This document shows, in pieces, positions 51,870 to 60,740 of a DNA stretch of 64,000 bases. Under the pieces are notes generated by a model. The model saw nothing but the letters and a program-made list of their open reading frames with translations. It did no database searches and was not told the DNA's origin. Within the stretch, counting starts at the first letter, position 1; every line of letters starts with the position of its first letter. The translations under genes and the position numbers were made by a program. The DNA comes from Citrobacter tructae (GTDB lineage Bacteria; Pseudomonadota; Gammaproteobacteria; Enterobacterales; Enterobacteriaceae), in the NCBI RefSeq assembly GCF_004684345.1, contig NZ_CP038469.1:124001-188000 (forward strand), written 5' to 3'.

Positions 51870-52768
51870 CATGTCGCGCTCACCGGTTGCTGGCAACCGA
51901 GCCATCCCTCTCTGCCGGGTATTTTGCCACGTACAATTTGTCCTGATGGCAACGTGTTAATATCGTCCGGTAGCAGATCGCCAAGTGGACAAAACGTAAT
52001 ACCTGCGTCGGCGGCACGAATAAGCAGCTCGTCAAAATTTTGATGACAGGCGATGCCTTCAACTTCCGCATGAATGGTGTACACCGGGGTTTCTTTGTTC
52101 ATCAGCATGTGAGAGAGAATATAAGAGTTGAAGTCTACGGCCTGGACTTCCTGACCAACCACTTCGTCCCAGGTAGGCAAGGTGACGGGGATCTGCGGCG
52201 TGCCAGCGTTCCCTGTTTCAAGCAGCGGGCGGAATATTGAGGTGCCGCGACAGTCGCTGTTATAACGCAGATGGAACGCTTCTTTTGCATAAACCACACG
52301 GGCGTCGGCACGCCATCCGGCAACGGCAGAGCAGGTGACAGGTTGTCCGGTGATCGCTTCGAGAGCGCTGATGCCCCGAGAGATATCATCAATTAGCTGT
52401 TTGTCATTCCAGTTCCCGCTTCGTGATTGCCAGGCGTGGTGATCCCAGGCATGCAAACCCGTTTCGTGCAGATGGGCGGTTTGCGCAATGATTGCCGCAT
52501 TGGCGTGGCCGATCTCTTTTCCCGGCCACGCGGTTCCCGCCAGCAAAATATCCCATCCGTAGAGGGAGGCTGCGTTTGAGCGCAGCATCTTCCACAAAAA
52601 TTGCGGTTTCACCAGGCGCCAGAGATGGCGTCCCATGTTGTCAGGTCCAACGCTAAAGAAAAAACTTGCCCGAACATGATGTCGGTTTAATGTCTCCAGC
52701 AGGCGGGGCACGCCTTCGCGCGTCCCCCTGAAGGTATCGACATCAATGCGCAAGCCTACTTTGGTCAT
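51869..52768 (-). CDS. arnD: 4-deoxy-4-formamido-L-arabinose-phosphoundecaprenol deformylase ArnD
   Basis: 299 residues. Polysaccharide-deacetylase (NodB) fold that removes the formyl group from undecaprenyl-phosphate-L-Ara4FN. Metal and catalytic motifs RIDVDTFRGT (Asp), HAWDHHAW (His) and RADARVVY. Overlaps arnA by 4 nt. Followed by arnT. Confidence 0.95.
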   Translation of the reverse strand: MTKVGLRIDVDTFRGTREGVPRLLETLNRHHVRASFFFSVGPDNMGRHLWRLVKPQFLWKMLRSNAASLYGWDILLAGTAWPGKEIGHANAAIIAQTAHLHETGLHAWDHHAWQSRSGNWNDKQLIDDISRGISALEAITGQPVTCSAVAGWRADARVVYAKEAFHLRYNSDCRGTSIFRPLLETGNAGTPQIPVTLPTWDEVVGQEVQAVDFNSYILSHMLMNKETPVYTIHAEVEGIACHQNFDELLIRAADAGITFCPLGDLLPDDINTLPSGQIVRGKIPGREGWLGCQQPVSAT

Positions 52769-54747
52769 GATGTGTGTTCCGTGATATCCACGCTGCGTAA
52801 GAAGAAATCGAGCGTCTCTTCTACCGTTTCCTGCATGTCGATGGTCGGTTCCCAGTTCAGGCAGCGTTTCGCATTACGAATGTTCGGTTTACGGTGCTCA
52901 ACATCCTGATAACCTTTACCATAGTAGCTACTGCTTTCGACGTCGCGGAAACCGGCAAACGGTGGAAAGTGTTGGCGCAGTGGATGTTTTTCAAAGCAGC
53001 TAAGCAGCATCTCTGCCAGTTCCTGAATGCTGGCTTCGTTATCCGGATTACCGATGTTGATAATCTCGCCGTCGCAGCGTCCGCCTTCGTTTTCAATGAT
53101 GCGGTACAGGGCTTCTATACCGTCGCGAATATCAGTAAAGCAGCGTTTCTGCTTGCCTCCTTCAATCAGCTTAATTGGCGAACCTTCCACCAGATTGAGG
53201 ATCAGCTGCGTAATGGCTCGCGAACTACCGATACGCGCGGCGTTAAGGTTGTCCAAACGCGGTCCCATCCAGTTAAATGGGCGGAACAACGTGAAGCGTA
53301 ATCCCTCTTTTTCGCCGTAAGCCCAAATGACGCGATCCAGCAGCTGTTTGGAAACCGAGTAGATCCAGCGCGGTTTATTGACCGGGCCGACGGTAAGGTT
53401 TGAGCTGTCTTCATCAAAGACCTTATCGCTACACATGCCGTAAACTTCAGACGTTGACGGGAAAATAATGCGCTTCTGGTATTTCACGCAGTAGCGAATG
53501 ATTTTCAGGTTTTCTTCAAAATCGAGTTCAAACACGCGCAGTGGGTTGCGGGTATATTCAATCGGCGTGGCAATCGCCACCAGCGGCAACACGACGTCAC
53601 CTTTTTTCACATGGTATTCAATCCACTCGGAATGAATACTGATGTCGCCTTCGACGAAATGGAATCGTGGATGTTGCAGAAAACGGCCAATCGCATCGCT
53701 GCCGATATCCAGCCCATAAACCTCGTAGTTATCTTCTTGTAACAAACGTTCGGTCAGATGATTGCCGATGAAACCGTTAACGCCGAGGATTAGGACGCGA
53801 GTACGGCGTTTGCTGGTGGAAACCGGGTGGCCGTTGAGGCGAGATCCCACCACCAGACCCAGAACCTGCGCCAGCTGTGAACCTTGCATCGCAATGCCAT
53901 CGCCCGCTTGTCCGGTAATGATTTCAAGCGCGCCATCGGCGCAGGCTATTTGCAGTGGTGATGTACAGATAACGGTGCCCGGCAGTGCGCCGGTGGCATT
54001 CGCACACGGGCGTGATGACCAGACGGTGAATTTTTGCGTTCCAACATAGCTAAATGCGCCCGGCCATGGATCGCTGACGGCTCGTACCTGGTTATGCAAA
54101 TCTGCGGCAGGTTTGCTCCAGTCGAGGAAGCTATCTTCCGGCGTGCGGCGACCAAAACAGGTCGCATCGGATTCCTGCTGGGGAAGCTCCTGAAAGTCAC
54201 CGGTTTTGATTGCAGGCAGCGCTTGTTCCAGCACCTGGCGGGCAGCCTGGCACAGTTTATGATGCAACGTTAACGCCACGTCCTCGGGGGCGATAGCGAC
54301 GCGCTGCTGGGCGACAATTGCTCCGGCATCCGCGCGTTTCACCATCCGGTGAAGCGTTACGCCTGTTTCTGTTTCGCCATTCACCAGCACCCAGTTCAGC
54401 GGCGCGCGACCACGATATTTCGGCAGCAACGAGCCATGCAGATTGAACGCGCCTGCTGGTGCGAGGTTAAGAATTTCATCGCTGAGTAAGTGGCGATAGT
54501 AGAACGAAAAAATGACATCGGGGGCGAGCTGGCTGATGCGTTCAATCCATAACGGATGATTGACGTTGTCCGGCGCGTATACCGGGATACCTGCGCTTGC
54601 AGCAAGCCGGGAAACGGAGCCAAAAAACGCTTTTTCACCCGGGTTATCGGTGTGTGTGAAAATAGCTGTGATGTCATAACCCGCATCCAGCAAAGCTTGA
54701 ATCCCCTGACATCCCATATCGTGATAAGCAAATACGACGGCTTTCAT
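52765..54747 (-). CDS. arnA: Bifunctional UDP-glucuronate decarboxylase / UDP-Ara4N formyltransferase ArnA
   Basis: 660 residues, two enzymes in one. The N-terminal formyltransferase (to about residue 300) has FNLHGSLLPKYRGRAPLNW (Asn, His) and MVKRADAGAIV (Asp). The C-terminal decarboxylase (from about 316) has the NAD loop GVNGFIGNHL, and PSTSEVYG and YSVSKQLLD (Ser/Thr and YxxxK). Central gene of the arn pathway; ATGA overlap with arnC. Confidence 0.96.
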   Translation of the reverse strand: MKAVVFAYHDMGCQGIQALLDAGYDITAIFTHTDNPGEKAFFGSVSRLAASAGIPVYAPDNVNHPLWIERISQLAPDVIFSFYYRHLLSDEILNLAPAGAFNLHGSLLPKYRGRAPLNWVLVNGETETGVTLHRMVKRADAGAIVAQQRVAIAPEDVALTLHHKLCQAARQVLEQALPAIKTGDFQELPQQESDATCFGRRTPEDSFLDWSKPAADLHNQVRAVSDPWPGAFSYVGTQKFTVWSSRPCANATGALPGTVICTSPLQIACADGALEIITGQAGDGIAMQGSQLAQVLGLVVGSRLNGHPVSTSKRRTRVLILGVNGFIGNHLTERLLQEDNYEVYGLDIGSDAIGRFLQHPRFHFVEGDISIHSEWIEYHVKKGDVVLPLVAIATPIEYTRNPLRVFELDFEENLKIIRYCVKYQKRIIFPSTSEVYGMCSDKVFDEDSSNLTVGPVNKPRWIYSVSKQLLDRVIWAYGEKEGLRFTLFRPFNWMGPRLDNLNAARIGSSRAITQLILNLVEGSPIKLIEGGKQKRCFTDIRDGIEALYRIIENEGGRCDGEIINIGNPDNEASIQELAEMLLSCFEKHPLRQHFPPFAGFRDVESSSYYGKGYQDVEHRKPNIRNAKRCLNWEPTIDMQETVEETLDFFLRSVDITEHTS

Positions 54748-55727
54748 GCGTGGTTTTCCTCGGTTGACTGCGTAGTGTGTGGACGAATAACGTGTTGAAC
54801 AAAGTAGCGGGGGCGGGCGCGGACATCGTTATAGATGCGACCGATATATTCGCCGAGTAATCCCATGCCAATGAACTGTGCGCCGATAAACGTGAACAGC
54901 ACGGCAAACAGCATAAATACCCCTTCAGCAGCCCACTGCGGGCCAAGCGTCAGGCGAAGTACGACCAGCAGGACGGACAGGGTGAAACCCGTGGCGGCAA
55001 TCACACTACCCAGCAGGCTCAGCATGCGCAGCGGTGTGGTGGTCAGACAAGTCACCAGGTCATACATCAGGTTAATCAGGCGCATAAAGCTGTACTTAGA
55101 GTCGCCAAATTCACGCTCTGCATGGTGCACAGGGATCTCCGTCGCGCGACGTGCAAAGATGTTGGCCAGAATCGGAATGAAGGTACTGCGTTCCTGGCAA
55201 TGCAGCATGGCATCGACGATATGACGGCGATAGGCGCGGAGCATGCAGCCATAATCCCCCATCGCTTTGCCGGTTGTGCGTTGAATCAGATGATTGATCA
55301 TCCGTGAGGCGGTCTTACGAAACACGCTGTCCTGGCGGTTCTGGCGTACCGTACCAACGACATCGAAACCCTGGTCCGCAGTGGCGACCAGACGTGGGAT
55401 CTCTTCTGGAGGGTTCTGCAAATCTGCATCCAGTGTGATAATCAAATCGCCGGTGACGTGGCTGAAACCGGCCATAATCGCCGAGTGCTGCCCGTAATTT
55501 CGATTCAGCAGAATAGAGACAATATGGCTGTTTGGAGCCTGTGAGGCGTCCATCATCAACTGCGCGGAGTTGTCGCTGCTGCCGTCATCGATCAGCAGAA
55601 TTTCATATTCTTTCCCCAGTTTTTCGCAGGCGTCACTGGTGCGTCGGATTAACTCTGGCAGGCTTTCCTGTTCGTTAAAAACGGGAATGACCACCGAGAC
55701 TTTTTTGATCGGTGTGGCTTCAAACAT
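54744..55727 (-). CDS. arnC: Undecaprenyl-phosphate 4-deoxy-4-formamido-L-arabinose transferase ArnC
   Basis: 327 residues. GT-A glycosyltransferase (family 2) moving L-Ara4FN from UDP to undecaprenyl phosphate. VVIPVFNEQESLPEL and ITLDADLQNPPEE (DxD-type acid) are present; two C-terminal membrane helices. Start at 55727 matches E. coli; ATG 55733 overlaps the arnB stop as ATGA and is an alternative. Confidence 0.95.
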   Translation of the reverse strand: MFEATPIKKVSVVIPVFNEQESLPELIRRTSDACEKLGKEYEILLIDDGSSDNSAQLMMDASQAPNSHIVSILLNRNYGQHSAIMAGFSHVTGDLIITLDADLQNPPEEIPRLVATADQGFDVVGTVRQNRQDSVFRKTASRMINHLIQRTTGKAMGDYGCMLRAYRRHIVDAMLHCQERSTFIPILANIFARRATEIPVHHAEREFGDSKYSFMRLINLMYDLVTCLTTTPLRMLSLLGSVIAATGFTLSVLLVVLRLTLGPQWAAEGVFMLFAVLFTFIGAQFIGMGLLGEYIGRIYNDVRARPRYFVQHVIRPHTTQSTEENHA

Positions 55728-55729
55728 GG

Positions 55730-56869
55730 TCATTGTCCAGCTATCTGGTGAAGTGCCGTAATGACGCGTTGAGTGTCATCGGCGGTCATATCGGGAAATA
55801 ACGGCAGCGAACAGATGCGCCCGCTATTCCATTCTGTATTTGGGAGCGAAAGGGAAGGGAAGCGCTCGCGATAATACTTTTGCGTATGCGCCGCGCGAAA
55901 ATGCAGACCGGTGCCGATATTTTGGGCCTTCAGCGCTTCCATCAGGGCATCTCTGCTCAGGCCGCAGCGTGCTTCATCAACGCGAATGATGAACAGATGC
56001 CAGGCGTGAATGTGCGACCACTGCGGCAGCTTCAACGGCTGAAAAGGCGTATCTGCCAGCGCTTGCTGATACTGGTGAGCAATTTCAGCGCGACGTGCAT
56101 TTATTCGACCCAGTTTATCCAGTTGCACCAGGACGATGGCAGCATTGATATCGGTCAGGTTGTACTTGTATCCTGGGGCCAGAACTTCCGCCTGCGGTGC
56201 GCGACCGTAGGTTTGTCGGTCATAGGCATCCACGCCCAGACCGTGAAATTTCAGACTGCGAAGCCGTTGCGCGAGCGCACTGTCGTCGGTAACGATCAGT
56301 CCACCTTCCGCACAGGTAACATTTTTGATGGCGTGAAAGGAGAAAATCGCCGTGCCGCGTGCGCCAACATGACGGCTCTTGTATAACGTTCCCACCGCAT
56401 GTGCCGCATCTTCGATGATCGGGATGCCATAACGCTCGCCGATGGCGTAAATCGCATCAAGATCGGCAGGAGCGCCGGCATAATGCACCGGAATAATCGC
56501 TTTGGTTCGTGGGGTAATGGCCGCTTCGATTTGTTCGGGAGTGACCATCAGCGTATCGCGGTCGACATCGATCATCACCGGCGTCGCACCCAACAGGACA
56601 ATCATATTGATCGTAGAAACCCACGTCATCGACGGGGTGATCACCTCATCACCTGCGCCTACGTCCAGCGCCATCAGCGTGATGTGCATACCTGCTGTAG
56701 CAGAGCAGACGGCAACGGCATTCTGGTTTCCTGTCAGCCGACAGAATGCCTCTTCCAGTTGCTGATTTTTAGGGCCGGTGGTTATCCATCCGGAGTCCAG
56801 AACGGCCTTGATAGCGGCAAGCTCTTCAGCACCTAATGCTGGGCGAGAGAAAGGCAAAAAGTCAGACAT
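55730..56869 (-). CDS. arnB: UDP-Ara4O aminotransferase ArnB
   Basis: 379 residues. PLP-dependent DegT/DnrJ-type aminotransferase making UDP-L-Ara4N. The PLP Lys is in FSFHAIKNVTCAEGG; ATAGMHITLMAL and EDAAHAVGT are cofactor contacts. MSDFLPFSRPA is the family start (56869; an extra Met is at 56872). First gene of the arn operon, with a PmrA-box-like sequence about 105 bp upstream. The divergent ais/pmrG gene of E. coli and Salmonella is not there. Confidence 0.96.
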   Translation of the reverse strand: MSDFLPFSRPALGAEELAAIKAVLDSGWITTGPKNQQLEEAFCRLTGNQNAVAVCSATAGMHITLMALDVGAGDEVITPSMTWVSTINMIVLLGATPVMIDVDRDTLMVTPEQIEAAITPRTKAIIPVHYAGAPADLDAIYAIGERYGIPIIEDAAHAVGTLYKSRHVGARGTAIFSFHAIKNVTCAEGGLIVTDDSALAQRLRSLKFHGLGVDAYDRQTYGRAPQAEVLAPGYKYNLTDINAAIVLVQLDKLGRINARRAEIAHQYQQALADTPFQPLKLPQWSHIHAWHLFIIRVDEARCGLSRDALMEALKAQNIGTGLHFRAAHTQKYYRERFPSLSLPNTEWNSGRICSLPLFPDMTADDTQRVITALHQIAGQ

Positions 56870-56971
56870 CATTATTCCTTAAAGCCATTAAACGCCATCG
56901 CATATTTATTTGAGTAATAAACAAGGACGTTGTTAATTATTTCATCAGGCTACAAAGATTAATGACTGAAG

Positions 56972-56988
56972 GTTAATTTATCCTTAAG
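56972..56988 (-). promoter_or_regulatory. PmrA-box-like sequence upstream of arnB
   Basis: Minus strand reads CTTAAG-N5-ATTAAC, close to the PmrA (BasR) consensus YTTAAK-N5-YTTAAK: first half exact, second half with two mismatches. About 105-120 bp before the arnB start. A further TTAAG copy overlaps at 56991-56996. Confidence 0.55.
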
Positions 56989-57074
56989 AGTTTAAGGTTG
57001 GGAAATAACGTGAGATATGTTGGGTTTGGTCTTATCTTGTTGAAAGTATTATTTTTTATTTTGTGATGGCAAGG

Positions 57075-57113
57075 TGGCATTGCTCCCGTTTATTAAAAAA
57101 TTAAGCAATGCCA
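57075..57113. repeat. Inverted repeat between nudI and arnB
   Basis: Perfect 9-bp arms TGGCATTGC (57075-57083) / GCAATGCCA (57105-57113), 21-nt loop, 34 nt after the nudI stop. It may end or stabilise nudI mRNA, though no U tract follows. The rest of the 277-bp gap is A+T rich and holds no gene. Confidence 0.5.
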
Positions 57114-57146
57114 ATACACAGGAAACCCATTTTATAGCGACAAAAA

Positions 57147-57572
57147 CTACAGCAATCCTTTCATTTTTAATGTTTTTCGGGTGGCGATGTTTAAGTCGTA
57201 CTGGGCGAGATCTTGCGGCTTAACCCATGCGAAGTCCTGGAACTCTTCGTTAATTTTCACTTCGCGATTGGCAGAAACACAATCGAAAATAAGATAAATC
57301 ATGTAGATCTCTTCCTGACGACCATCTGCATAGGTTTTGGTGCGGATATCGTCGCTGAAGGTCCACGGGGTAATCTCAGTGAGTTCCAGTTGCTCGCCCA
57401 ACTCTTCGCGCACTTCCCGACGTAAGGCCTCTTCGATACGTTCACCCGGTTCAACGCCGCCGCCAGAAAGTGCCCACTGACCGGGGAATACGCCGCGATC
57501 GTCGGCCATTTTGCACAGTAAATAACAACCATCGTTCTGAATTAACGGGCAAACAATTGTTCTTTGGCGCAT
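57147..57572 (-). CDS. nudI: Nucleoside triphosphatase NudI
   Basis: 141 residues. Nudix hydrolase that in E. coli prefers pyrimidine deoxynucleoside triphosphates. Nudix box GGGVEPGERIEEALRREV followed by REELGE. MRQRTIVCPLI at 57572 is the family start; 13 open codons upstream are not family sequence. Same direction as arn, 277 bp apart. Confidence 0.94.
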   Translation of the reverse strand: MRQRTIVCPLIQNDGCYLLCKMADDRGVFPGQWALSGGGVEPGERIEEALRREVREELGEQLELTEITPWTFSDDIRTKTYADGRQEEIYMIYLIFDCVSANREVKINEEFQDFAWVKPQDLAQYDLNIATRKTLKMKGLL

Positions 57573-57890
57573 AAGTTGGGTCCTTGTAGAAGCAAGTATA
57601 GAAAATTCCATCGTGCGCTCATCTTACCTTTTGCGGGCTGCAGAAAAAACGCTTCATCGACGATTAACGCCGCGTTGCCAGAGAAAACAGGATGTTTGTT
57701 GAAAATGGCGTTCAGGTACGCTCAACAGTGCAATTGGCACAAGAACTTAACCTTAACTAAATCTTGTGAGTAGTATTTGGTTACAATATGTTATTGCATC
57801 GCTTTTTTAGCTCATTGATTCCTCGCCATCAGGCAGTACAATCCAGCGGTTTTGGGGCTATGTTTTGATTCTTGCTGGAAAGGATAGAAA
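57573..57890. promoter_or_regulatory. Divergent region nudI / yfaZ
   Basis: 318 bp, no gene. A GGAAAGGA ribosome site lies before yfaZ. A TACAAT -10-like hexamer near 57782-57787 could serve yfaZ, but I see no good -35. Confidence 0.35.
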
Positions 57891-58433
57891 ATGAAAAAAA
57901 GTTTGATGTTGGGTTTTGCCGGAATGCTGTTTGTTTCTGCGTCGGCGAACGCGATTAGTATTAATGGCCAGGCTGGCGAAGATTACACCAACCTTGGATT
58001 CGGAATGGGAACTGAAACCACGGGTCTGGCTGTCAGCGGTAACTGGATGCATAACGATGACGACGGTGATGTCGCAGGGTTGGGCCTGGGTCTGAATATC
58101 CCATTGGGTCCTCTGCTGGCTACCGTTGGCGGTAAAGGTGTTTATACCAACCCAAACGACGGCGATGAAGGTTATGCTGCGGCGGTTGGTGGCGGTCTGC
58201 AGTGGCCGATTGGCGACAGCTTCCGTCTGTTTGGTGAGTACTATTATTCTCCGGACTCGCTCTCCAGCGGTATCGACAGTTATGAAGAAGCTAACGCCGG
58301 TGCGCGTCTGACGATCATGCGTCCGCTGAGCATCGAAGCTGGTTATCGCTACCTGAACCTGGCGGGTAAAGATGGCAACCGTGACAACGCGGTTGCTGAC
58401 GGCCCGTATGTTGGGGTTAACGCCAGCTTCTGA
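57891..58433 (+). CDS. yfaZ: Outer membrane protein YfaZ
   Basis: 180 residues. Signal peptide of about 21 residues (MKKSLMLGF to SANA). The mature part has repeated alternating-residue, glycine-rich strands and ends in VGVNASF with C-terminal Phe, typical of a small outer-membrane beta-barrel. Function unknown. Monocistronic, with a terminator after it. Confidence 0.9.
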   Translation: MKKSLMLGFAGMLFVSASANAISINGQAGEDYTNLGFGMGTETTGLAVSGNWMHNDDDGDVAGLGLGLNIPLGPLLATVGGKGVYTNPNDGDEGYAAAVGGGLQWPIGDSFRLFGEYYYSPDSLSSGIDSYEEANAGARLTIMRPLSIEAGYRYLNLAGKDGNRDNAVADGPYVGVNASF

Positions 58434-58440
58434 TGTCCCT

Positions 58441-58468
58441 GGCGCGGCATTTAGCCGCGCCTGTTTTT
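58441..58468 (+). terminator. yfaZ intrinsic terminator
   Basis: GGCGCGGC (58441-58448) / GCCGCGCC (58454-58461), ATTTA loop, then T run. Confidence 0.85.
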
Positions 58469-58547
58469 ATTTCTCTCTCTCCTTCCTTCCTCCATGTTCC
58501 CCCTCCATTGCGTTATAGTGTTTTGATTGCATAAGCAGGAGAACACA

Positions 58548-59744
58548 ATGTTAAACGTGGAGATGCTATCCACCGGGGATGAAGTGTTGCACGGCCAGAT
58601 CGTCGACACCAATGCCGCCTGGCTAGCTGATTTTTTCTTTAATCAGGGATTACCGTTAACCCGCCGTAACACGGTGGGCGACAATCTCGATGACCTGGTC
58701 GCCATTTTGCGCGAACGCAGTGAACACGCCGATATTTTGATTGTTAATGGTGGCTTAGGGCCAACCAGCGATGATTTAAGCGCGCTGGCGGCGGCAACGG
58801 CAAAAGGTGAAGGGCTGGTGCTGCATGACGCCTGGCTAGCTCAGATGGAACATTATTTCCGCGAGCGCGGTCGCGTGATGGCGCCGAGCAACCGAAAGCA
58901 GGCTGAATTACCCGCCAGCGCTGAATTTATTAATAATCCCGTCGGGACCGCCTGCGGATTCGCCATTAAGCTCAACCGCTGCCTGATGTTTTTTACGCCG
59001 GGTGTGCCGTCAGAATTTAAAGTGATGGTTGAGCATGAAATCCTGCCGCGCCTGCGGGAGCGTTTCTCCCTCTCTCAGCCCCCGCTATGTCTACGATTAA
59101 CCACCTTTGGTCGTTCTGAAAGCGATCTGGCGCAAAGCCTGGATCCGCTGCCTTTACCACCAGGGGTGACGATGGGATATCGCTCGTCCATGCCAATTAT
59201 CGAGCTGAAGCTAACCGGGCCGGATTCCCAACGTGAAGCGATGCTGGCGCTCTGGCCAGAGGTTAAACGGGTTGCCGGGCAGAATATGATATTTGAAGGC
59301 ACGGAAGGGCTTCCTGCACAAATTGCACGTACTTTGCAGTCGCGACAGTTCAGCCTGACGCTGAGCGAGCAGTTTACCGCGGGCCTGATCGCACTCCAGC
59401 TATCTCGCGCTAACGCACCGTTGTTAGCCAGTGAAGTGGTGCCTTCTCAGGAAGAAACGCTGGCGCAAACGGCGCACTGGATAACCGAGCGACGCGGCAA
59501 GCATTACGCAGATCTGGCTTTGGCGGTATCGGGTTTCGAAAACGAACATATTAACTTTGCTCTGGCAACGCCCGAGGGTACACACGCTTTGCGTGTGCGA
59601 CTTAGCGCGAATCGCTACAGCTTGTCGGTGCGTCAGGAAGTCTGCGCGATGATGGCACTGAACATGTTGCGTCGTTGGCTTCATGGTCAGGATATCGCCA
59701 GCGAACACGGCTGGATTGAAGTGGTTGAGTCGCTGACGGCGTAG
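58548..59744 (+). CDS. yfaY: CinA-like protein YfaY
   Basis: 398 residues. N-terminal MoCF/COG1058 domain (MLSTGDEVLHGQIVDTNAAW, VNGGLGPTSDDLS), which in CinA proteins acts as an ADP-ribose pyrophosphatase-type domain, and a C-terminal CinA-like part. That part keeps LSEQFTAGLIALQLS instead of the usual ESCTGG motif of NMN deamidases, so deamidase activity is doubtful. ATG 58548 after AGGAGAACACA is the family start. Confidence 0.9.
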   Translation: MLNVEMLSTGDEVLHGQIVDTNAAWLADFFFNQGLPLTRRNTVGDNLDDLVAILRERSEHADILIVNGGLGPTSDDLSALAAATAKGEGLVLHDAWLAQMEHYFRERGRVMAPSNRKQAELPASAEFINNPVGTACGFAIKLNRCLMFFTPGVPSEFKVMVEHEILPRLRERFSLSQPPLCLRLTTFGRSESDLAQSLDPLPLPPGVTMGYRSSMPIIELKLTGPDSQREAMLALWPEVKRVAGQNMIFEGTEGLPAQIARTLQSRQFSLTLSEQFTAGLIALQLSRANAPLLASEVVPSQEETLAQTAHWITERRGKHYADLALAVSGFENEHINFALATPEGTHALRVRLSANRYSLSVRQEVCAMMALNMLRRWLHGQDIASEHGWIEVVESLTA

Positions 59745-59847
59745 CATTTAACGGGAAGGTGTCCTTGCCTTCCCGTCATCAGTCCATCCTGTTGTACTCT
59801 TCGTGAAAATATCAGTGACTTATTTCACAATTCTCTCCGTTATTTCT

Positions 59848-59953
59848 CCAGTACGTTGGAAGAACGGAGGGATTTGACACGCTTCACAATTTTACCCACG
59901 TTGACCGACCACACTGATTCCAGTATCTCAGACTGGAGTCCAGTATGTTGGAA
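59848..59953. promoter_or_regulatory. Repeated operator-like sequences before and over the rhmR start
   Basis: CCAGTACGTTGGAA (59848-59861) and CCAGTATGTTGGAA (59940-59953) match at 13 of 14 bases; the second covers the rhmR ATG. Between them lies TCCAGT-N7-ACTGGA (59919-59937), a perfect 6-bp inverted repeat. A TTGACA -35-like hexamer is at 59874-59879. They are good candidates for RhmR operators. Confidence 0.5.
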
Positions 59954-60727
59954 TCAAGTAAAGTTCCTGCTCTCACCAGAGCGATCGACATTCTCAATCT
60001 TATTGCGCGTATCGGACCATGCAGCGCTGCAACGATCATCGACACGTTGAGGATCCCCAAAAGCACCGCCTATCTGCTGCTTAATGAGCTGAAGCGCCAG
60101 CGCTTTATCAGTCTTGATCACCAGGAAAACTACTGCCTGTGGACCAAGCTGGTGGAATTGTCAGGACATGCGCTGAGCAAGATGGATTTGCGCGAGCTGG
60201 CTCGCCCTCGTCTGACGCAACTGATGGATGAGACGGGGTTGCTCTGCCATCTGGGGATAATCGACCATGAAAGCGCTTATTACATCCTGAAAGTGGAATC
60301 GTCCTCCACCATCAGCGTGCGTTCGCACGAAGGTAAAAGTCTCTCGCTCTATCGTTCAGGTATTGGCAAATGCCTGCTGGCCTGGCAACCCGCCGTTGTG
60401 CGTAACACCATTATTGGACAGTTGGTGTGGGAACAGGCAACGCCGACCACCATCACAAACCCGCAACGATTAAATGATGAGTTGGAACGTATTCGTCAAC
60501 GCGGATGGAGTTTTGACAATGGTGAAGATTATCCGGATGTCCGTTGCGTTGCAGCCCCGGTTTTTAACGCCAGTAACGCACTGACCGCTGCGATCTCAGT
60601 GGTCGGTACCCGCTTACAAATTAACGAAGAGAACCGTGACTATCTGGCCGGGAAAGCGATTGCCTGCGCCAAAGATATTTCACGCCTGTTGGGATGGAAA
60701 AGTCCCTTCGACTCACTCGCATCATAA
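59945..60727 (+). CDS. rhmR: IclR-family regulator of L-rhamnonate use, RhmR
   Basis: 260 residues. N-terminal winged helix (about residues 8-70: ALTRAIDILNLIARIG, TIIDTLRIPKSTAYLLLNELKRQ) and C-terminal IclR effector domain ending near residue 250. Probably represses rhmDTA until L-rhamnonate or a product binds. ATG 59945 is chosen; it lies inside a repeated operator-like sequence. rhmD starts 13 bp after the stop. Confidence 0.9.
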   Translation: MLESSKVPALTRAIDILNLIARIGPCSAATIIDTLRIPKSTAYLLLNELKRQRFISLDHQENYCLWTKLVELSGHALSKMDLRELARPRLTQLMDETGLLCHLGIIDHESAYYILKVESSSTISVRSHEGKSLSLYRSGIGKCLLAWQPAVVRNTIIGQLVWEQATPTTITNPQRLNDELERIRQRGWSFDNGEDYPDVRCVAAPVFNASNALTAAISVVGTRLQINEENRDYLAGKAIACAKDISRLLGWKSPFDSLAS

Positions 60728-60740
60728 AAAGGAGAACATC

